From: Rapana venosa | Taxonomy: Eukaryota; Mollusca; Gastropoda; Neogastropoda; Muricidae | Reading direction: 5' to 3' | Length of the DNA: 64,000 nucleotides | NCBI GenBank assembly: GCA_028751875.1 | Contig: CM054154.1 | Span: forward strand, 54,863,391 to 54,927,390 | Part shown: piece by piece, positions 21,806 through 31,419 of the stretch | Numbering within the stretch: the first letter of the stretch is position 1 | Layout: each line of letters begins with the position of its first letter | Program-made: the position numbers and the translations under genes | Notes under the pieces: model-generated | Seen by the model: the letters and a program-made list of their open reading frames with translations, nothing else | Told to the model about the DNA's origin: nothing | Database searches by the model: none

Positions 21806-22960
21806 ATGTTTTGGAAGGAGTTAAGAGCAATGGGCTGTACAAATAAAGAACGAGTTTCTAATAATATTTCCACAGTTAGCTGGTTTAACCATTTTAAGAA
21901 CATGTTTCAGAATGATAATATAGATTGTAATGAGTATGACATTGAATTTGATTTGTCTGGTGAGGCATGCCATGTCCTTAATAAAAACATATCAGAAGAT
22001 GAAGTTATTCGGGCTATCAGAAAACTTAAGAATGGCAAAGCCTGTGGCATAAATGATATATCTGCTGAAAAATGGTGGCGAAAAGGTTCAGTCATTTCTT
22101 ACAAAACTATCTAATCTTTTTTTTTTAACGAGGAATTACCCTCATGATTGTTCTAAAGCAATAGTTATTCCATTACATAAAAAGGGAGGCTTTGAAAATA
22201 TAGATAATTATAGAGGAGTGTCTCTTTTATGCATATTGTTTTTAAATGTTATACAACATTTTGTAATACATGGATGTACACTTGGTTAGAAAATAGCAAT
22301 ATTATTTCAGAGTGTCAAGCAGGTTTCCGAAAAAAGTGTTCTACTGTTGATCAGATATTTACTTTACATGCTGCAATTTTATTAGCAAGAAGGGTAGAAA
22401 ACTGTATGTTGCCTTTGTAGGTTTTAGGAAGGCATTTGATTCAGTTTGTCATGATAAACTTTTGCACTATCTTAAAAACCATGGTGTGTGTGGTAGATTT
22501 GGTTTTGCTTCAATGAGGGCCATGTATATGTCATTGTTGTCATGTGTCCACGTAAACTTTGAATTAACTGACATGTTTGAAACACCACTTGGGAGCCAGA
22601 CAGGCGATGTGATCTCAGTCATACATTGTTTTCGGTTTTCATAAATTGTTTAGCAAATCACATGAATGTTCAAGGTAAACACGGGGTTCAAATGATGCCT
22701 GATGCTATGGAATATTCATTTTATTATTTGCAGATGATGTATCATTAATGTCTGGTACTCCAAGTGGACTTCAAAACTAATAAGATGTGTTAAAGAACTG
22801 TTGTGATAATATGAAGCTATGTGTAAATATTGACAAAACTAAGGTAATGGTATTTAGAAAGGGTGGATTTTTAGGGAGACGTGACAAATATTTTTTTTAT
22901 GGGAAGAGGTTGGAAGTGGTAAATAGCTAGGATTTAACTTTACAGCCATGGTAAGTGTAA
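21806..22960 (+). pseudogene. A3 reverse transcriptase (broken)
   Basis: Three short frames cover the RT. 21806-22114 reads NISEDEVIRAIRKLKNGKACG, the fingers region. 22053-22289 reads CSKAIVIPLHKKGGFENIDN followed by YRGVSLL. 22229-22644 includes ECQAGFRKKCSTVDQIFTLH and a degraded motif A ('FRKAFDSVCHDKL' after a stop). Motif C appears near 22730 as FADDVSLM in another frame. Stops and indels occur about every 100-200 bases. The region then meets the inserted S1 tail. Confidence 0.78.
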
Positions 22961-22964
22961 AAAG

Positions 22965-23033
22965 AGGTAATAATAATAATAATAATGTATGGAATTTATA
23001 TAGCGCTGAATCTTGTAAAGCAACAAATCAAAG
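22965..23033 (-). mobile_element. S1 SINE tail-only insertion
   Basis: (AAT)n followed by 'gtatggaatttatatagcgc', 'tgaatcttgtaaagcaac' and AAATCAAAGCGCC. This is the reverse complement of the last 55-60 bases of S1 plus its tail. It interrupts A3 just after the RT, between 'gtaaaaagag' and 'actcttagcagc', and is an extreme 5' truncation. Confidence 0.85.
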
Positions 23034-23039
23034 CGCCAC

Positions 23040-23967
23040 TCTTAGCAGCAAAAGGGGAAAAAGCAGTAGTTCAGGTTAATAGGGTTTTTCAAAACTGTAA
23101 GGAAATGACAGCCAGTACCTTCTTTAAGATTTTTGATACTAAGATTCAACCGATATTGATATACTCAGCTGAGGTATGGGGGCTAAACAGATCAGAGCCT
23201 TTAGAAAAGGTACATATGGCTGCTTGTAAAAGGTTTCTTGGTGTTCCGGTCAGAACACCAAACAAAATGGTATATGGGAAATTTGGACAGATACCCAATG
23301 TATGTGAATACATGTATAGCATGCTTAATACATTGGTTTAAACTATTGCAAATGAGTAGGGAGAGGTTACCACGCAAAGCTTATGAAATTCTACTTGAAC
23401 TTGACAAATCTGGTAAAGACTGTTGGGCTTCAAAGGTTAGAGAGTTACTGTGGGTCGCTGGCTTTAATATAGTTTGGTTGCAACAAGGTGGTGGGGATGT
23501 AAAACTATTTTTACATTTTTTTCAAACAAAGGCTTGTTGACATGTTCAGCGAAGAATGGGATGGGGCGGTTAGAAATCGCGATAGAAACATAACCTATAG
23601 GACATTCAAAACTGTTTTTTGAAAAGAAAGTTACGTTTTGGATATGGACTACTGTTTTGGAGTTGCCTTAACACAAACAAATTATTAAGATTTATTGTAC
23701 TTCCTCTAAGCAATAATAATTATGCATCATTACAGTGAAATCGCACAAAAGAAAATGTGTCCATGTTGCGATGAACAAATCGAAAATGAACATCATTTCA
23801 TATTTAAATGTGCTGCCTATGAGGATCTACATGCTAAAATTCTGAAAGAACCAGCCAAGCTTCCCTTTCATGCATTGCTCCAGGCTACAAATCCAAGTCA
23901 CAGGCACAATTTATCCAGGTTCGTATTCCATGCTATTAACAGAAGAAAAAACTTCATTTTGGGCCTC
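23040..23967 (+). pseudogene. A3 post-RT region and CCHC module
   Basis: The frames at 22985-23341 and 23238-23540 encode the thumb/C-terminal region (STFFKIFDTKIQPILIYSAE, then EVWGLNRSEPLEKVHMAACK). At 23722-23967 the end reads CPCCDEQIENEHHFIFKCAA, the C-x2-C-x8-H-x4-C module with all four ligands present, then LSRFVFHAINRRKNFIL, closely paralleled by LSRYIFHAINKRKSLLF in A6. The H composite is inserted within the last codons. Frameshifts at about 23340 and 23540. Confidence 0.78.
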
Positions 23968-24184
23968 TGATTCAGTGGTCCCGGTTGCTCTGGTCTCATG
24001 GTGACCTCTGATTCGGTTTGCCCATACACTTCTGTGCCTGTGGTGAGTTTGCGTCAACGCCTTTGGGGTTGGAGGTTTGCAGGGGATGGTCCTTGGAGGG
24101 ACGTTGTGGTGGTTGCCACCTCAGGTGGGCAACTCACTCAGTCTGGCTCCGCGACTGAGCTAATACTGTCGTTAGTAGGGGGCT

Positions 24185-24400
24185 GACGGACTAGAGAAAC
24201 TGTTATTGAGTGGCAAAATATGTGGAAACAAGAGCAGAGGAAGACAATGCACAAAATTCACAGACAACTTAAACAAATTCGCAACGAATAAAGAGGGCAC
24301 CAACAATGAGCTCATGAGAGGGACCAAGAACAGGGAAGAATGGAGAGCCATGATCGTCGATGTCTGTAGGACCAGACCGGACACTTGAAGAAGAAGAAGA
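24185..24400 (+). mobile_element. B: 5'-truncated RTE fragment with 11-bp TSD
   Basis: Only the last 216 bases of a family B RTE. AGTAGGGGGCT flanks it on both sides (24174-24184 and 24401-24411). Its sequence, ending 'gaatggagagccatgatcg' ... 'acacttgaagaagaagaag', matches the 3' end of the B copy at 46.7-48.2 kb, including the (GAA)n tail. The uninterrupted target is still visible in the second H unit at 24980-25010. Confidence 0.92.
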
Positions 24401-24483
24401 AGTAGGGGGCTTAGTAGGTGGTGTCCTGCGTATGTTAGCTCAGAACAGGCACCACTGAACTCCACCAAAGTCACCCAGCAGCA

Positions 24484-24789
24484 GTGCAGGGCTCCTCTGG
24501 CTGGTGGCCCCACGGCGGCCTGATAGTAATGGGTTCCCTGTGGACTTCCGACCCTGAGGATGAGACATAATGAGTCGGGGTATGGTTGTGTGGGGGGGGG
24601 GGGGGGAGATTGGAATGAGTGGCGTGGGAACAGCAGGACTGGTGACGTCACAGAATATGAGGCAGCAAAAAAAATGAAAGAAGAAACCCAACAGACAGAA
24701 GAAACACAGAGAGATGAAGTGAAGAAAAGCCAGAAACATAACAGTGTCATCCTCATTGTCATTGATCATCATACAATTAAAAGAAAAAA
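24484..24789 (+). repeat. H 3' module, copy 1
   Basis: From 'ctcctctggctggtggcccc' through 'ttccgaccctgaggatgag' and 'ggcgtgggaacagcaggac' to an A-rich tail. It is repeated at 27255-27569 with roughly 85-90% similarity by eye. No function is recognisable. Confidence 0.8.
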
Positions 24790-25172
24790 ATGCCTCTGAT
24801 TCGGTGGTCCCGGTTGCTCTGGTCTCATGGTGACCTCAGATTTGGTTTCCCCATACACTTCTGTGCCTGTGGTGAGTTTTGTGTCAAAGCCTTTGGGGTT
24901 GGGGGTCCTTGGAGGGACGTTGTAGTGGTTGCCACCTCGGGTGGGCAATTCACTCAGTCTGGCTCCGCGACTGAGCTAATACTGTCGTTAGTAGGGGTCT
25001 TAGTAGGTGGTGTCCTGCGTATGTTAGCTCAGAACAGGCACCACTGAACACCACCAAAGTGACCCAGCAGCAGTGCAGGGCCCACGGCTGCTCAAAACAG
25101 GAAAAACCCGACTCTTTAGTTTGCGGCTGGCACTTTCGCTCCGTAACCTAAATACCATCTGACTGCTATCTA

Positions 25173-25216
25173 GGCACCGCGCGGTCAGGGGTCCAAGTCC
25201 AGCGTCTCGCGGTGCC
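25173..25216. other. Stem-loop inside H: 9-bp perfect stem
   Basis: GGCACCGCG (25173-25181) and CGCGGTGCC (25208-25216) can pair around a 26-base loop. The loop contains GGGGTCCAAGTCC, loosely like a tRNA B box, but no matching A box is found at the right distance. It may be a decayed tRNA-related segment. Confidence 0.4.
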
Positions 25217-25483
25217 AGCACACATTCCTTCTTTGCTGTCTATTAGCCACTGGGCGAATTTTTATTTGAAAGGCTTATTTATCATTCGCTGCTGGATGTC
25301 CTACTTGATTTTTACAGTACTCATACTTTAGTGAGCAAAACTTTAATACCTGCTTTACTTGTTTGTGGTGACAGTTGTACGGCTAATTAGGTTAACTAAT
25401 TTTAAACATTTTTTTTACAAACATGGTGTTTCCCAAGAAACGAAGGGCTGAGTGTTTGTGTGTTTTCTGTGTGTTTTCTGGTG

Positions 25484-25484
<1 letters not shown>

Positions 25485-25543
<59 letters not shown>
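25485..25543. repeat. (GT)n microsatellite
   Basis: About 29 uninterrupted GT units, followed by a GTAA run. Confidence 0.95.
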
Positions 25544-25545
<2 letters not shown>

Positions 25546-25571
25546 GTAAGTAAGTCTTCAGACAACCCCAA

Positions 25572-25650
25572 AATAGGAGACTGAATAAGAGAGAGAGAGG
25601 GAGAGGAGGGGGGAGGAGAGAGAGAGAGAGGGGGGGAAGAGATCTACTTT

Positions 25651-25683
<33 letters not shown>

Positions 25684-26150
25684 CGTCCCTGCATGCATGC
25701 GTGTGTGTGTGTGTGTGTGTTATTGTGTGTGTGTGTGTGCGGGGATGTGAGTGTGCGTGGGCGCGCGCGTGTGCGTTTGCGCGTGGTGCGTGTTCGCGCA
25801 CACGTGTGTGCGTGCGTGTATGCGTATGTGCCCGTGTATGCATGTGTGAACGTGTGTGTGTGTGTGTTTGTGTGATCGGCCACAGAACCTACATGTGCCA
25901 GGTGCTTCCTGGCTGTGTGTCAGTTTCAAGTTGTTAGTTATCTCAAGCACATGTGTGCCGTGCGCATCTTCTTGTAGTTACGTGTGTGTGGTGTGCACAT
26001 GCGCACGTGTATGAGTGTGCGTGCACGCGTATGTGTGAGTATAGGGTATGCGTACATGTATTTATGCCATTTTGTGTGTGTGTGTATGTTTGTCTGCTTG
26101 TGTGTGTATGTGTGTGTGCACGTGCGCTCATGTGTGTGTGTTTATTTATT
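25572..26150. repeat. GA-rich then GT-rich low-complexity region
   Basis: GAGA/GGGG-rich sequence (25588-25640), then imperfect (GT)n with GC interruptions (25651-25875) and a more diverged GT-rich part to 26150. Translations are V/C- or T/H-rich and not credible proteins. Confidence 0.9.
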
Positions 26151-26734
26151 TTGCTTATTCTTTCATTTCAAGGATAATGAAATAAGCACTCATGTGCTTT
26201 TTAAAAAATCTAGTTCCCGTGTATATGCAGTTTTGTAAATTTTGTCATCCATTTTGTGTGTGTGTGTTTTCTTTCCACTTTTTTTGGGGTGTTGCTTTGA
26301 TGTCAAAGTGTAGGCCTGTGTGCAATTTTTTTTTTTTACACAACACAGGACTGATAAGTAGATAAACATTTGATCACAACAATTTTTTAACAGGATCAGA
26401 AAATGCTTTTTGAATAGTATCAGAAACATCAGTGAAATAAAAACCTGAGCCATTTGTGAGGTATCTTGGCTTGATGACAGTATAGGATACTGACAAGACA
26501 TTTGTTTTCTACTGTGTTCTCGGGGTTATAATTATGAGCTGTACTGGAATTGGTTCATGAACAAACCTTCAGCTGTAGCAAGGATACCACTAAAAGATGA
26601 TGAAACAGTAGACTGTGTACGTGCTGTAACGCCTGACCAGCAAGAGTGTTTATAGAGAAGTCAGATAGCTGACACTAATGACTGCGGCAGACTCTCTCCC
26701 CACACTCTCCATCACCCTGCCTCTCTCGGCGCTG
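26151..26734. other. Spacer within H
   Basis: About 580 bases without domain, repeat unit or RNA signature. Confidence 0.4.
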
Positions 26735-26820
26735 GCATCCCGGGGTAGCTGGTAGCCGCTACAGTGCGTTTATTTATGGCCTCGTTCTGCCAACAGGTTC
26801 AATTCCGCAGCCCCCCAAAA
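26735..26820 (+). other. Possible tRNA-derived SINE head
   Basis: TAGCTGGTAGCCGC (26746-26759) resembles a pol III A box and GGTTCAATTCC (26796-26806) fits the B-box consensus. The spacing of about 36 bases between them is plausible. No cloverleaf can be drawn convincingly, so at best this is a relic. Confidence 0.35.
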
Positions 26821-27254
26821 GGGTTAGTCTGCATAAAGACATATTCAATGTTTTCTCTATGTTCATTGTTTATATAATATAAATATATGCTTTTTTAGAG
26901 AGAGAGTTAGAAATGTCTGTTTTTGTGATTGTGTTTCTGCCTGCACCTCTCCTCTTTATCTTCATGTCTGTTTGAACTGCTGTCACATCAACCAGTATGA
27001 AAGAAAGTACATGGAGTTTGGGTCAAAAGAAAGCTTGTTTAAAGCTCATTTTAAAGAGTGCTTTGCTTGTCTTTATTGGACAATTCACTGTGCAAGAGGA
27101 TGTGTGAAAGACACAAGGGTAATTTACGGCTGAACACGGCTACAGCTGCAAGCGGCTAGTGCTGCCTTTCCTTTTGCCCTGTTTATTTATATCCACGCCC
27201 TGCCAGCTGCCAGTCATGAACTTTGGCTGGGAAACTAAAGGGAGGGAATGAGAA

Positions 27255-27569
27255 GCAGTGGGCCCCTCTGGCTGGTGACCCTACAGCGGCCTTATAGTGA
27301 TGTGCTCCCTGTGGACTTCCGACCCTGAGGATGAGACATAACGAATCTGGGTATGGATGTGGCGGGGAGATTGGAATGAGCGGCGTGGGAACAGCAGGAC
27401 TGGGGACGTCACAGAAGATGAGGCAGAAAAAGAAGAAAAAAGAAAAAGACAAGGGAGGAGGAAGACGAGGAAGAAAAAAGAGAGGGATGATGAAGATGAA
27501 GAAGAATACCTAAAAACAAGAAAGAAAAATAATAAAATTAAAAAATAAAAATTAAAAATTAAAGAAAAC
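27255..27569 (+). repeat. H 3' module, copy 2, with purine-rich tail
   Basis: Second copy of the 24484-24789 module ('ctctggctggtgaccctac' to 'gacgtcacagaagatgagg'), followed by about 150 bases of A/G-rich and then A/T-rich tail that ends exactly at the right-hand 17-bp duplication. Confidence 0.8.
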
Positions 27570-27586
27570 AAAAAACTTCATTTTGG

Positions 27587-27696
27587 AAACATTGATCTAA
27601 ATGTTGTGTTGCCAAAATATTATGATAACGGCCATGAGCAGTTACTCTCTGTGTGTATTGTTCTTATTGTTCTTCAATTTAACGTCTATTCACATT
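27587..27696 (+). mobile_element. A3 3' UTR remnant beyond the H insertion
   Basis: Sequence resuming after the 17-bp duplication. It ends with 'tttaacgtctattcacatt' at 27672, a motif that also occurs at both ends of the C1 element (43745 and, inverted, 46492-46512). Confidence 0.5.
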
Positions 27697-27790
27697 AAGT
27701 CAAGTCAAGTCAAGTCGAAATTTTTTTTCCAGATGGTACATTGAATAAGCAATGCATTTGCTTTTTTTTATCAAGCCATCTATCTAAGAA
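27697..27790 (-). mobile_element. F-family 3' end on the minus strand
   Basis: Read on the minus strand: GCAAATGCATTGC hairpin, TTATTCAATGTACCATCTGG, an A run, then four GACTT units. This parallels the F end at 7581-7676 (hairpin, TTATTCA, A-rich, short tandem repeat). The body of the element would lie to the right but is not recognisable. Confidence 0.55.
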
Positions 27791-28682
27791 CAAATTCCGT
27801 AATGATTATACTAAGACACTACATTATTGCATCATTTACCGTTAAATTAAACCAGTAGAAAAAGAGGAAAAAATCGATAAGGAGATACATTGAAAATACA
27901 AATTACCACATATACATATACATGCACACACATACTCATGCACGCCTGAGCGCGTGTGCGCTCACGTCCACACACACATTTAAATAAAAATGTTTTAAGA
28001 ATTAAAAAAGAAAATCATAAAACGTCAGGACAAACAAATTACTTCACCTACTGTTACATCCATTCTTTCACGTTTATACTTAAAATAATAAAAAGGTACA
28101 AGAATAAAACGTTAGAAAATACTAGCATTCGTCATTACTGACAATATTACCTTCAATGACCTCCCTCCTCTCCTCCTCCACCCAGCAAACGTGTGCTTTT
28201 TTTGCGTTCATACTTTTCAAATAGCGCTTTTAAAAAATGACATATTCACACAATAGCTATCAAAGCAAGATAAGTCAAATAAGATTATAATAATGATTAT
28301 CATAATAGAGATACAATTATAACAACAATCGCCCATCACCATGAGACAACAATATAACAAATGATCCCCATCACCATGAGACAACAACATAACCATGATA
28401 ACAGAAAAGCATTGGAAAGGATGGGGGTGGGGGAGGAGTATCAAGGGGGAAGGGGAAATACACCTTCAATCAAATTAATAGTTAAAAAAAAACAAATATT
28501 CAAACAAGTAGAACCCCTATACGATACAGAATTCAAAAGCCCATAATCCACTGGACTATCAAACTAAAAACAATATCATACTAAAACAGTATCGCTTATA
28601 ATAGTACTAATAATCTCATCTCTAACTGCAATAAAAACAACACCCACGATAAAATCTATTGAATTAGACAAGACAAAGGGCA
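27791..28682. other. AT-rich spacer with short CA runs
   Basis: About 890 bases. A CA/TA-rich stretch at 27905-27980, two similar 'cccatcaccatgagacaaca' segments at 28331 and 28366, otherwise featureless. Confidence 0.4.
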
Positions 28683-28749
28683 TGAGGAGAGGAAAGGAGA
28701 GGAGAGGAGAGGAGAGGAGAGAAGGAGAGAGAGAGAGAGAGAGAGAAGA

Positions 28750-28823
<74 letters not shown>

Positions 28824-28842
28824 GAGGAGAGAGAGAGAGAAG
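28683..28842. repeat. (GA)n / GGAGA microsatellite
   Basis: GGAGA pentamers at 28685-28720, then GA dinucleotides with a G run at 28813-28824. Confidence 0.95.
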
Positions 28843-28935
28843 GACACACTATCAAGCTATCAGGCCTACCATAAAAAGATTTTTTAAATTTCCTCCTTTC
28901 CACTTGTTTCAACATTGTGATATACATTGTTTCAA

Positions 28936-29115
28936 GTGATATGTGTGTGTGCATGCGTGTGTGCATGCATGTGTGTGGGGGGTGGGGGAGCTTGTGTGCG
29001 TGCACACGCACGCTTGTATGTGTTTGTGTGAGTGAATTGGGGGTTGGGAGTTGAGTGTACGTGTGGATGGGTGTGTAATGCGTGCGTGCGTGCGTGCGTA
29101 CGTGTGTGTGTGTTG
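28936..29115. repeat. GT-rich low-complexity tract
   Basis: Imperfect GTGT, TGCG and GGGG-containing sequence. Confidence 0.85.
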
Positions 29116-29591
29116 GCAGTTGAGGGACTGTTCTGCCTACAACCCTCAAGTGAAAATATGTTTGCGTATTTTATCTGATTGAGAGGACAGGAGATGAATG
29201 AATATTGTTTATGAAGTGATGTCTCCCAAGGTTTTCATTACCACCCTATTTTCTCTTTTCATAACATAACATGTTACGTGACATGAATGAGCACAGTATT
29301 GTACAACATTGTTGCATACAGCACTGTGTGTACATTGCATTAGTTAGCCTTAGGGCTGACATGGTTCTGTATGGTGGGCACCCTTGTCTGATGTGGTGAA
29401 TGTTCTGAGAATGCAACAGTTTGTGAGTATTGTACCAATTTTGAAAATGCAAAAGTTAGTGAGTATTAATGATTTCAACCGTCATGATTGTGATATGCTT
29501 GATGTTTGTATTTTGTATGTGAGAAGGTGTTAACATGTCAGGTATAACTCCATCAATAACTTTGTTCATAGGTCTATTATCTTTTTGTGGT
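29116..29591. other. Spacer, host of the C3 insertion
   Basis: No coding or RNA signal. It contains a repeated 'gtgagtattgtaccaattttg' / 'gtgagtattaatgatttc' pair near 29420-29475. It forms the left flank of the C3 insertion and continues at 30297. Confidence 0.4.
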
Positions 29592-29608
29592 ATCATGGGG
29601 TGCAGGTT

Positions 29609-30279
29609 GAGAACAGAGAACTGCTAAAATTTACATGAACGGCCAGCAACTGGAGGAGGTCGACGCTTTTAAATCAAAGGACGGGCGATCGACGACAGAA
29701 ATCAAAGTCAGACTAGCCATGGCAACATCTTCCATGACAAAACTCACCACCATATGGAAAAGTAAAGAGATCAGTTTCCCAATCAAACTAAAGCTCTACA
29801 AAGCCCTAATTCAGACTATCCTGCTGTACGGAAGTGAAACCTGGACATTGACTGCTGAAACAGCAAAGCGAATCCAGTCATTTGAAACAAAATGCCATAG
29901 AAAACTGCTTGGCATATCCTGGAGAGAACGAAAGACCATTGAATTTTGTCAAGAGCCAAATAAACACGGCTGGCAGGTCCACAGGAACCCCTTCTCACCA
30001 TCGTCAAGAAGAAAAGCTGACATGGTTCGGCCACGTCACCCGCCACAACACTCTGCCAAAAAACAGTACTGCAGGGAACACTCGAAGGTGGCAGAAAGAG
30101 GGGAAGACAGAACAAGTCATGGATGGACAACATCAGAGAATGGACCAGGATGAATGACTCGGCACTACTGCGCAGAGCCGAGGACCGAGATGGATGGAGG
30201 AGGCTTACCACGCATCGTCTTTCGTGTCTCCTCCACGACCGCCAAGGTCACGGGACTGATGATGATGATGATGATGATG
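29609..30279 (+). mobile_element. C3: 5'-truncated RTE LINE with 17-bp TSD and (GAT)n tail
   Basis: A 671-bp 3' portion of an RTE element, flanked by ATCATGGGGTGCAGGTT on both sides (29592-29608 and 30280-30296). The main frame (from 29635) reads QTILLYGSETWTLTAETAKR and ETKCHRKLLGISWRERKT, the post-RT region of RTE elements. After a frameshift it continues as KLTWFGHVTRHNTLPK and ends near 'PPRPPRSRD'. The last bases are a (GAT)n repeat (30257-30279). It is clearly related to C1 (SWTLSAELERRIQAFENKCH) but diverged enough to be another subfamily. Confidence 0.92.
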
Positions 30280-30296
30280 ATCATGGGGTGCAGGTT

Positions 30297-30552
30297 AGGT
30301 GAAGTAAGATTTTTTAAAACCGTGTTTCGTTTTAATTCTTGGTCTACCTCAGCCTTTTTATTTTAGCCATGATTTAAGAATATACATATTCATGAGTATA
30401 CAATTTTGTGCACCCAAAAGTATTGTGCCAAAATCCTACCAAAGCTTACCAGAAGTTATATTTCTTTTTCTTTTTTTTCTTTTTGCATTTCCATATTTGC
30501 TCCTCAAAGTGATTTTGTGGCCTAAGGGAGATGTACATTAAACCAGTTCAGA
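30297..30552 (+). other. Right flank of C3 with an A-type 3'-end signature
   Basis: At 30515-30550 'ttgtggcctaagggagatg' and 'tacattaaaccagttc' precede a CT tract, as in the A6 tail (58505-58540). The host of C3 may therefore be an A-type 3' UTR. Confidence 0.45.
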
Positions 30553-30553
30553 T

Positions 30554-30600
<47 letters not shown>

Positions 30601-30622
30601 CCCTCTCTCTCTCTCTCTCCTT
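30553..30622. repeat. (CT)n microsatellite
   Basis: CT dinucleotides with CC interruptions, directly after the LINE-tail-like segment. Confidence 0.95.
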
Positions 30623-30924
30623 TTTGAATGTTTACCAGTATCTTCAATGTCGTGTTCTTGTGACTATAAAAGTATGAATTTTTTGTTATATTACTATACT
30701 GTTATTACAAGAAATGTACTTATCATAGCTACAGTATGTATTTATCTGTACGAGTATAATCATAAATAGTGTTGATGGTATTGTGGTTTTGAAAACTGTA
30801 TTCAGTTCTAGAATACATTACATTGTTCTCTCTCTCCTCCCCCCCCCCCCCCCCCTTACTTTTTTTGTGCTATACCCTTCTTTTACTGAATATCTCCTTC
30901 TTTTCTCCTTTCCTTACAAATTTC
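30623..30924. other. AT-rich spacer with poly-C run
   Basis: Featureless except a run of about 18 C at 30838-30855. Confidence 0.5.
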
Positions 30925-31201
30925 ATAATTAAACTAGGTTTACTCTAAGAAGGTGGAGTTTAATTAGTATTATTTTCAATCTATTGGAGGGAGGAGAAAT
31001 TACGTGAGATGTAGCAGCCAAGCTGGCGCCAAACCAGTGAAATATTTAGCATATGTGCCCACTAGGCTTACAGTAGAGAGGGTATGTTCCACAGGGTTAT
31101 CTAAAATCATTGGGTATGGTGCTTAATTTCTCTTCCCTACAATAGATTCAACATAATCCTAATTAAACTCCACCTTCCTAGCGTAAGCCTAGTTTAATTA
31201 T
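30925..31201. mobile_element. 277-bp foldback element with 78-bp inverted arms (MITE-like)
   Basis: The left arm (30925-31002) and the reverse complement of the right arm (31124-31201) are both 78 bases and differ at 8 positions by my count, about 90% identity, with no gap. They enclose a 121-base loop. The outer ends read ATAATTAAACTAGG and, at the other side, CCTAGTTTAATTAT. A TA flank duplication is possible but ambiguous because the ends are themselves TA-rich. The loop has no ORF. This is the structure of a non-autonomous DNA transposon or foldback element. It lies about 10 bases from the left end of the DIRS-like element, so it could alternatively be part of that element's terminal structure. 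Confidence 0.75.
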
Positions 31202-31419
31202 AAAATTCTCATCTATTTCTCATACAGAGAAATCATGCAGCCTTTAACGACCTAGTGGACATACAATTACAACAACTTACAAGACACATCCTACGTACCT
31301 CATCTAATGAAAAAGGTGTGCAACAAACTGATGAAGTATTGTTCAGCGAAGACTCACTATGTACAACAAAATCCAACTCAGATATGATACATTATTGTTT
31401 CATAAGGTAGGTGTCCAAA

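Larger units (their letters stand above)
20727..23962 (+). mobile_element. A3: A-type LINE, endonuclease to C-terminus; continues at 27587
   Basis: A3 lacks ORF1 and starts within the endonuclease. It holds broken endonuclease pieces (20882-21400, including a VESDHLPLSMHL segment with the catalytic SDH), a linker (21500-21800), RT pieces (21806-22640), a 'FRKGGFLG' motif near 22855 and the C-terminal module (23722-23967). An S1 tail fragment is inserted at about 22965-23033. The copy is split at 23962 by the H composite, whose 17-bp target duplication repeats at 27570-27586, so its 3' UTR resumes at 27587. The C-terminus resembles A6 more than A2, suggesting a separate subfamily. Confidence 0.8.
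23963..27569 (+). mobile_element. H composite insertion (3.6 kb) with 17-bp TSD
   Basis: The stretch is bounded by perfect copies of AAAAAACTTCATTTTGG at 23946-23962 and 27570-27586, and its right end is a purine/A-rich tail (27420-27569), as expected for target-primed retrotransposition. Inside, a short unit (23963-24789) and a longer unit (24790-27569) both begin with 'cctctgattc-gtggtcccgg' and both contain the 'ctctggctggtg' to 'gatgagacataa' module near their 3' ends. The short unit joins the two modules directly; the long unit has 2.15 kb between them. No ORF with a known domain is present. An RTE fragment (24185-24400) is nested inside the short unit. Confidence 0.7.

Noticed and set aside
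25653..26238. Overlapping Cys-rich frames resembling small secreted proteins
   Set aside because: GT-repeat translation, with no signal peptide followed by a non-repetitive mature region.
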